Shown here: one piece after another, positions 52,801-60,400 of the stretch
Layout: each line of letters opens with the position of its first letter
How positions within the stretch are numbered: position 1 is the first letter of the stretch
NCBI RefSeq assembly: GCF_023159225.1
Contig: NC_063169.1
Span: 60,413,934 to 60,477,933, forward strand
DNA from: Perognathus longimembris pacificus
Taxonomy: Eukaryota; Chordata; Mammalia; Rodentia; Heteromyidae
Direction of reading: 5' to 3'
Length of the DNA: 64,000 bases
The notes under the pieces: model-generated
Seen by the model: the letters and a program-made list of their open reading frames with translations, nothing else
What the model was told of the DNA's origin: nothing
Databases searched by the model: none
Position numbers and translations under genes: made by a program

Positions 52801-55800
52801 CAGAACGCATCTGCATGGATAGGAACAGAAGTCCACCCTGCCCAAGGAGCCTCGGGAGTTCTCAGGGTCAGCTTTACAATGCCCCTCATTCCCAACACAC
52901 ACACACACACACACACACACACATTGGATTCTAAAGAGAACCCAGGAAGCCCCTATTCTATTCAGTTTTCAACCTGAAGATATATACAAATCACTGATTT
53001 CCATGGTATAATTTGAGATATTCTGAGAAGAACCTTTGACCCACTTGACCCATTTTTCTTCCTCCTCTCACAGACTATTCCTCTTTCTGCCATTGCCATT
53101 GGCAATTTGCTAAGATCCATGACCAGTTCACTGAACTGTCCCTATTTCACGTTTCACTTCTCCAGAACATCTACGTCCTGATGGACACAGTGGGCATGAA
53201 TATAATGATATATGCCACGTGTGGCATTTTACATGCTGAAGGGCTTCTGTAGCCCAGGCATGGAAACTTGGGGGAAAGGGCAAACTCTAGCTTTTAGCCC
53301 AGGGATTGGTTTACTTTTATGTTCCTCTCTTTCCAGCCGAATGGGTGGACCTTAAATATTCTGCTCCAATACTAGAGAAAGAATATTCTCCTGAAGAAAT
53401 AGCAGCAGCTGTTAAAATTCAATCTATGTGGAGAGGAACCTACGTGAGGCTACTAATGAAAGCCAGAGTGCCAGGTATAATTTTTCAAATATTTTTCAAA
53501 TAAACGTGTATGTCTGCAAATGAATTTGCTCACATATGGTAACCCCTCCACCAAAATAAAATGTGTTTTGGACTCAATTTACTTTAGACTTAAACTAAGT
53601 CATTTTATTCCGTAAAGACTAAAATTCCTTGAGTTAAGACACTCACATTTTTGTTCAGAGAACTTAGTCCAGAACTGGTACATAAATATACCATAAATAT
53701 TTCCTGAAAGGATTTCTGAATAAATGAATGGACCAGGGAAAGATCAGCTTCATTTTCCCAATCTGTTGGGAGTTTGTTTCAAACAAGGAAATAATTGTTT
53801 TCTCTGTACATCCTCAGCACCTAGCAATAACTACATCTGTCAACTTCAACTAAGTCAGGGAGGATATTTGGTTTGTGACTGTTTTAAAGAAGCACTGAGT
53901 GAATGAATGAATGAATGAATGAATGAATGCGTGAATAATAAAGAAACCTCCATGGATAACCTTGGTGATATATTTAGAAAGTACAAATTCACTTTAAGTT
54001 GTTCTTAACATTTTATTAAATCAAATACATTTGGGCATACGAAATGAATTTTTGTGGAAATGTCAACTTCATTATCTTAAAATGAAGCATCAGGTAGAGA
54101 AGTAATATTTAGTTGTTTTGTTCTGTGATTTTCCTCGACATTTTGATAGGAAACATCTTACCTTCAATAGAATCCTTTTGGTATACTGTAATGTTTTCTC
54201 ATAAAAAAAATTTTCTGCTTGAAACACTTAATGACAATGATCAAAACATGAATCTAAGGAATAATACTGTTCATATACAAATGTAAGAAAACCTAGTTAC
54301 GTATGTTTGTGATAGGAAAATACTATAAAATCTGGCATGGTGACAAATACCTGTAATTTCAACAATCAGGAGGGTAAGGATTGTCTCAGGAGGATTTCAG
54401 TTTCAGAATCAGATTGAACCACACAGTGTGAGAGCTGATATCACAAAAAGCAATACCCCCAAAATTATGATAGCATGTTTGCTTTTTATTTTGTTTATTT
54501 TCATATTACGTTTATTTTATATTTTTATATTTACATTATGTTTATTGTATATTTATGTGTTTATATTAGAAAAAATGAGCATTTTTAAACTAACAGTAAT
54601 GTATGTATGATAAAAATTACATTCATACAATGAAATTACTTCCCCTTTTCAGAAATGGAAGACTTTGAGCAATTTAATAATGTGCAATTCATAACTTAAG
54701 TAATTATTTAATCATTAAATTGCATAGATTTCTAAATTCAGTCATTAAGTAATAATTGAAAAGTAGTTTTTCCTTAACATATATTTACTGAGTAGATCTC
54801 ATGTATGAAGAACTGTTACAGTTTCTAAACATAGAGTCAGAGCCCTGGCGAGTCTTTATGTTCCGGTTGTGTGAAGTATAGAGTAGATGAGTAAATATGT
54901 TAAGATGCTCATTTCAGAGCAGCATGGTAAGTGCTATGAAGAGACTTAGGTAAGGAGATAAGCTTCTGTATGGTAACTTTCAGGTGATCACTATGGGCTG
55001 CATTTTTTTCCCTTCCAGATCGCCTAATTTTAAACTATTTGTGGATAATGAAATAGAGGGAGCCGTAGTAGAATCTCATTAGCTAGTGTTCTTTAGAAAA
55101 AATGGCTGGATTGCTCTTTCTGAGATAAAATTTACCCGTAAGGAATTTCTGGTATGACAGATCTCCTTAGGATAAACTGTGTGATAATTATCTTAAATTA
55201 CATCAAAGAGCATCTTACGATTTTTTTAATTAAAAATGAAAGGAAGCAGCACAAATATTTTGAGCAGCACTCTTCACTAAAGGATTAAAGTTCTATATTT
55301 TAAACGTGATTTTTCTTCTACTAAGCTGAAGTATTTGGAGCCACCTTATGAGTTTCAAATTCTTCATCTGTAAAATGAAAAGTGTGGGCATTATTATCTC
55401 TGAGAAATCTTACAATTCAATGTTATTACTTTTAGACACAAAGGAAAATACCAGTGTTGCAGAAACTCTTCAGAGAGTTTGGACTGTATTAGAACTGAAT
55501 TTGGAACAATATGCAATTTCTCTACTAAGGTAAAGAATTCTTCTAGTTCCTTCTACACCATTGGTGGGGAACCATCTTCCATGCTACAATGGCCCATTTC
55601 TCGGATAACAAATGAGATTGTGTAGAAAGCACCAGGGACCTCTGATATTTCTAACATTCTATCTAGGTTTTGGCAGGATAAGAAGGATAAGGCCCAGAAG
55701 GTCTCTCCCATTCTCCTTCCCATTAAGTTCAGGGTATGCTACGTCATTCTAGGGGAGGAGAAACTTTGGCCTATTATTTTTTAATCAGAAGCATGCACTA

Positions 55801-57199
55801 GTGTCTCATACATCAGAAATTATGCAGAAGGAAAACTCTAGAATTCTCTTTGGTTCATGCCCTTTTATTTAAACATATCCATTTAAAAAACTATTCATCA
55901 CATTAGACTCCGTTCCAGTCTCTTTCTCAGTTCTGGATCTTTCGGTGACTCCTACTTTGTACTACCGCCAAGATGCGTGCTTCTAGTTCCTTTCAACGTA
56001 TCACCAACATGGCAGCTGTCAACAAATCTAAAATGCTTACTTTAAAACTGTGCTTAATCACATTCACATTTGCCTTGGTATTTAGGTACCATTTGCTTTC
56101 TGGGTGGCAGATTTCTGCAAAATTGAAAATAGGGAATCACTTGGTAGCTCACAGATGATTTAACTGCAACTGACTTTGGCATACTTTGGGATTTACTGGG
56201 AAGTTCTCCGCATCGACTGATGTGGGTGATTCGTGTACAGAGATTTAATCTTCTGATCTTGATTTTTTCTAAACTAGTTTTCTGTTTAAGTATTTTTAAA
56301 TCATATTTGGTCAAAACCTAGTACAATAAATCTATGAATAAGGAGGACTTTTGCTGTAGCTTGAAATTTTGGTTCTGCTTCCTGACCTAAGAACTTCAAT
56401 TATTTCCATGTTCATGAATCACATTCATGGTTAATTTAGAATTTCAGATCACTTCGGGCCCTCTGGGGAGACATCTTTCACAGTTGACCTGGAATGGGCT
56501 CCCTTTTCTCAGTACCATGTAGCACAGATTCCCCTGGTCAACTTTGAGTGAGAACTCAACCCAGTCGACCGTGGCCTTAACTACTCATGTGATTGAGAGT
56601 CTCCCTTATATTTGTAATAAGATTGCTAATTTATGTTTACATTTCTAGACTAATGTTTAAAAGCAAATGCAAGTCTATGGAATCTTACCCATGCTTTCAA
56701 GATGAAGAAACAAAACTTACTTTTGCTGACTATACAGTAACCTATCCAGACCAACCACCAAATTATTGGTTCATAGTATTCAGGTGAGCTTAGTGTACCA
56801 GCAAGTTGATGCTATCCTCAACTGATATGCAACATTTATCTGCAGTTTTATTCATGGTAGCAAAGGTGTAACAGTAGTCAAAGTATCAGCTCTTAGCTGG
56901 AGTGTCTATCTTATAATTCTTATATACTTGGTAGGAATGGATGAAATGTTATAGAAATTTTTAATCCATGTGCAGTAAGCCAGGATATAGTGGTTTATGC
57001 CTGCACTCCCAGCTACTTCAGAGGTAGAGATTTAAGGATCAGGGTTTGAAGCTAGCCTAGGCAGGAAATCCTGTTAGATTCTTACTTCTAATTACCTACA
57101 AAAATAAGAACCAGAAAGGGGCTCAAGTGGTAGAGTGCTAGTCTTCAGCAAAAAAGCTCATGGACAATGCCTAGGCTCTGACTTGAACCCCAGAACACA

Positions 57200-57233
<34 letters not shown>

Positions 57234-57446
57234 TTCTTTCTCAGTATGTCTCTCTCTCACACACACACACATACACACACATAATGTGTAGTAATTATAA
57301 ACCCTTTAATAAATATGTTGTCAACAGTTGATATGCTTTCAGTATAGAAAAATCCTTTACTATCTAAGTAATTCTGTGTTCATTAAAAGTCAAATTACTT
57401 ATAAGATGGAATTTTCATTTATATATATCAAAGTAGTAAATTAATA

Positions 57447-57494
<48 letters not shown>

Positions 57495-60400
57495 CATGTG
57501 TGCCCCAATACCTGGGTTTGAATTCAGCCTAGCTCAGCTTGCTTGATTATGGTTAGCATTTTACCACTTTAGCCATGCCGCTAGCCCAGTATTTTTCTGG
57601 TTAATTTTCTTTCTGGACTGACTTCTAAATATGAGCCTCTCATCTCAGCTTCCTGAGCAGCTAGGATTACAGGTGTTTAAATGAAAGCAATATGCAGACT
57701 GTCCATATTTTGAACTTTAAACTTTGAAAATAATTCCATGGCATTTAAGTTCAAATGGTATGATTCATGATGAAAGAAGGTTTATGCTTTTTATAATTGC
57801 AGAGAAACATTCTTGGTACCTCAAGATATGATTTTGCTTCCCAAAGTGTACTCTACACTGCCAGTCTGTATGCTTCACGTTGTTAATAATGACACAATGG
57901 AACAAGTGCCAAAGGTGTTCCAGAAAGTGGTGCCTTACCTCTATACCAAGAATAAGGTAGGTGTAAAATCTGTTCTCACTTGTTTTTAGAAGAGAACTGA
58001 AAAGCCCTCAGCCTGTTCAGAATCCTGGAGAAAGCAGAGGCTTCAGTCTAAACTAGAGGAATAGGGCCTGGTCATCCTTTATACAAGTTTTGTTGTTTTG
58101 TAGGAGATTGTGTGACTAATAGAGCACTTTTTAAATTACAAAAAGAAAGCATGAGTGGAGTGGTAGTGACTCATGTCTGTAATAATCCAAGAGGATGAGA
58201 CTTGAAGATCCAAGTTGGAAGCCACCCCAGGCAGAAAAATTCTCAAAATTCTCACCTCCAAATAACTAGTAAGAAAGTCAGAAGTGGAGATGTGATTCAA
58301 GTGGTAGAGTGCTAGCCTTGAATGAAAAAGTCAAATAAGAGCACAAGGCCCTAAATTCAAGTCCTAGTATACCAGCATAAAATATAGCAATAAAAATAAA
58401 TTAACACACAAAAGGAAAACATTAGAAATGTTAATTACTTTTAATTAATGTATTTTTATTGTCAAGATGAAGTACAGAGGGGATACAGCTACATACAATA
58501 GGTAGTGAGTACATTTCTTGTCCAACTTGATACCCCCCTCATTTTTCTCTCACCTTCCCTCTTCCTCCATTCCCCCCATTGTACAGTTAGTTTACATCTT
58601 ATTGTCTTGTAAGTATTATTGTTGTATTGCTTTGCCTTTTACACTTTGTCCAACATTTTAGTTTCCCCTTCCCGTCCTTTTCTTTCCCTTCCCTTCCCTT
58701 CCCTTATTCAGACAGACATATATAAAATACACAGGGTGCCCGAATCAAATACAGTGACCATAGGGGCTAAATCATAGGGAAGATGAACAGAGGAAAAAAG
58801 AAATAATTTTACATAGTACGTTGAAAATAATAACCTCAATGATAAATCAATTTGCTTTGATATTTGGGAGGTCATTCCTCTTAGCGTCATCTTGTGTGAT
58901 CATATGTATATAGCTATTGAGCTACTGTGATCATCTGCTAGGACTATCCTAGACATATACTAATTATTACCAATAAGGGAGACAATAGAGTTTATGTTTC
59001 TTTGGGTCTGGATCACTACCTCACCCCAGTTAGAATAATCATTACCAAGAAAACTAATAACAACAGTTGCTGGCGGGAATGTGGCCAAAAGGGAACACTA
59101 CTACACTGATGGTGGGAATGTAAACTTGGTCAACTACTCCTCAAAAACCTAAACGTAAAGATCCCCTATGACCCAGAAAAACCATCATTTACCCAAAGCA
59201 TCACAAACAAGGCCAAACTAAAGCTACCAGCACAACCATGTTCATAGCAGCATTATTTACCATTGCTAAAATATGGAACCAACCCAGATACCCATCATTA
59301 GAAGAATAGATCAAGAAATTATGGTACATATACACAGTTGAATTCTATGCTCCTATCAGAAAGAATGACATTGCCCCATTCATAAGAAAATGGAAAGACT
59401 TAGAAAAAAAATCATACTAAGTGAAGTGAGCCAGACCCAAAGAAATGTTAATTACTGACATTGTAAAGCCACGCCATTCTTTAAAACAGAAGTAGATCTA
59501 AGGAACTCATTTAATCATGTGCCTATACTGAATCTGAGGATTGTTTTTGTTCCACACTCATCTTTTCTTCTACTATTAAAGTATTTTGAAGTATTAAGAT
59601 TACAGACCCTCCTTTTACTCCCCTAGTCTTTTCTAAGACAAAATAAATTTTTTTCAAGTCAAGACATACATGGTGGCACATGTCTATAATCCCAGTAGTC
59701 AGGACACTTCAATAGGAGGATCCCAAACTGGAGGCCAGCATGGATTGCAGAATGAGACCCTAATCTTTGACCTTGAAGCATCAAATCTGCTTCCTCTCTG
59801 CATATTTAAATCTAATCTTTGCAATTTCAATCATATTCATTTAGAATACCCAATTCCTATCTTGTTACCCTATCACAGGTTGAGTTTTATATTTCTCCTT
59901 ATCAATACCTGTCATGATTTCACAACTTTCGTCTGCTAGAATTATGCTGAGCCTGTACAAACACAAGTGTCATGGATTTTATTTTGCTTAATGTATCTAT
60001 ACACGTGGCTCAACTATTAGAATAGCAATATCTGTACATTATACTTTCCCAACTAAATATGCTTTTGTTTGTTTGTTTTGTTTTTGTTGCCAGTACTGGA
60101 GCTTGTACTCAGGGCCTGAGCACTGTCCCTGGCTTCTTTCTGCTTAAGGCAAGCACTCTACCACTTGAGCCACAGCGCCACTTCCGGCATTTTCTATATG
60201 TGTGGTGCTGAGGAATCGAACCCAGGGCTTCATGTATACGAGGCGAGCACTTTACCACTAGGCCATATTCCCAGCCCAAATATGCTTTAACATATGTAAT
60301 TCACATTCCTTTTACAAGCTCTAAATGTAATATCAAAAGTTCCTCATTAGTGTTACAGTATTGCAGTTCTAGCTAATATTTCTGGAGGTCTACTGAGAGT

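Larger units (their letters stand above)
52730..57802. other. Introns w20-w21 to w23-w24
   Basis: Short CA and TGAA repeats, a B1 remnant at 54328 and SINEs at 56978 and 57494. Other stretches between exons (53475-54327, 54476-55435, 55530-56648) are AT-rich with no recognised feature. Confidence 0.75.
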
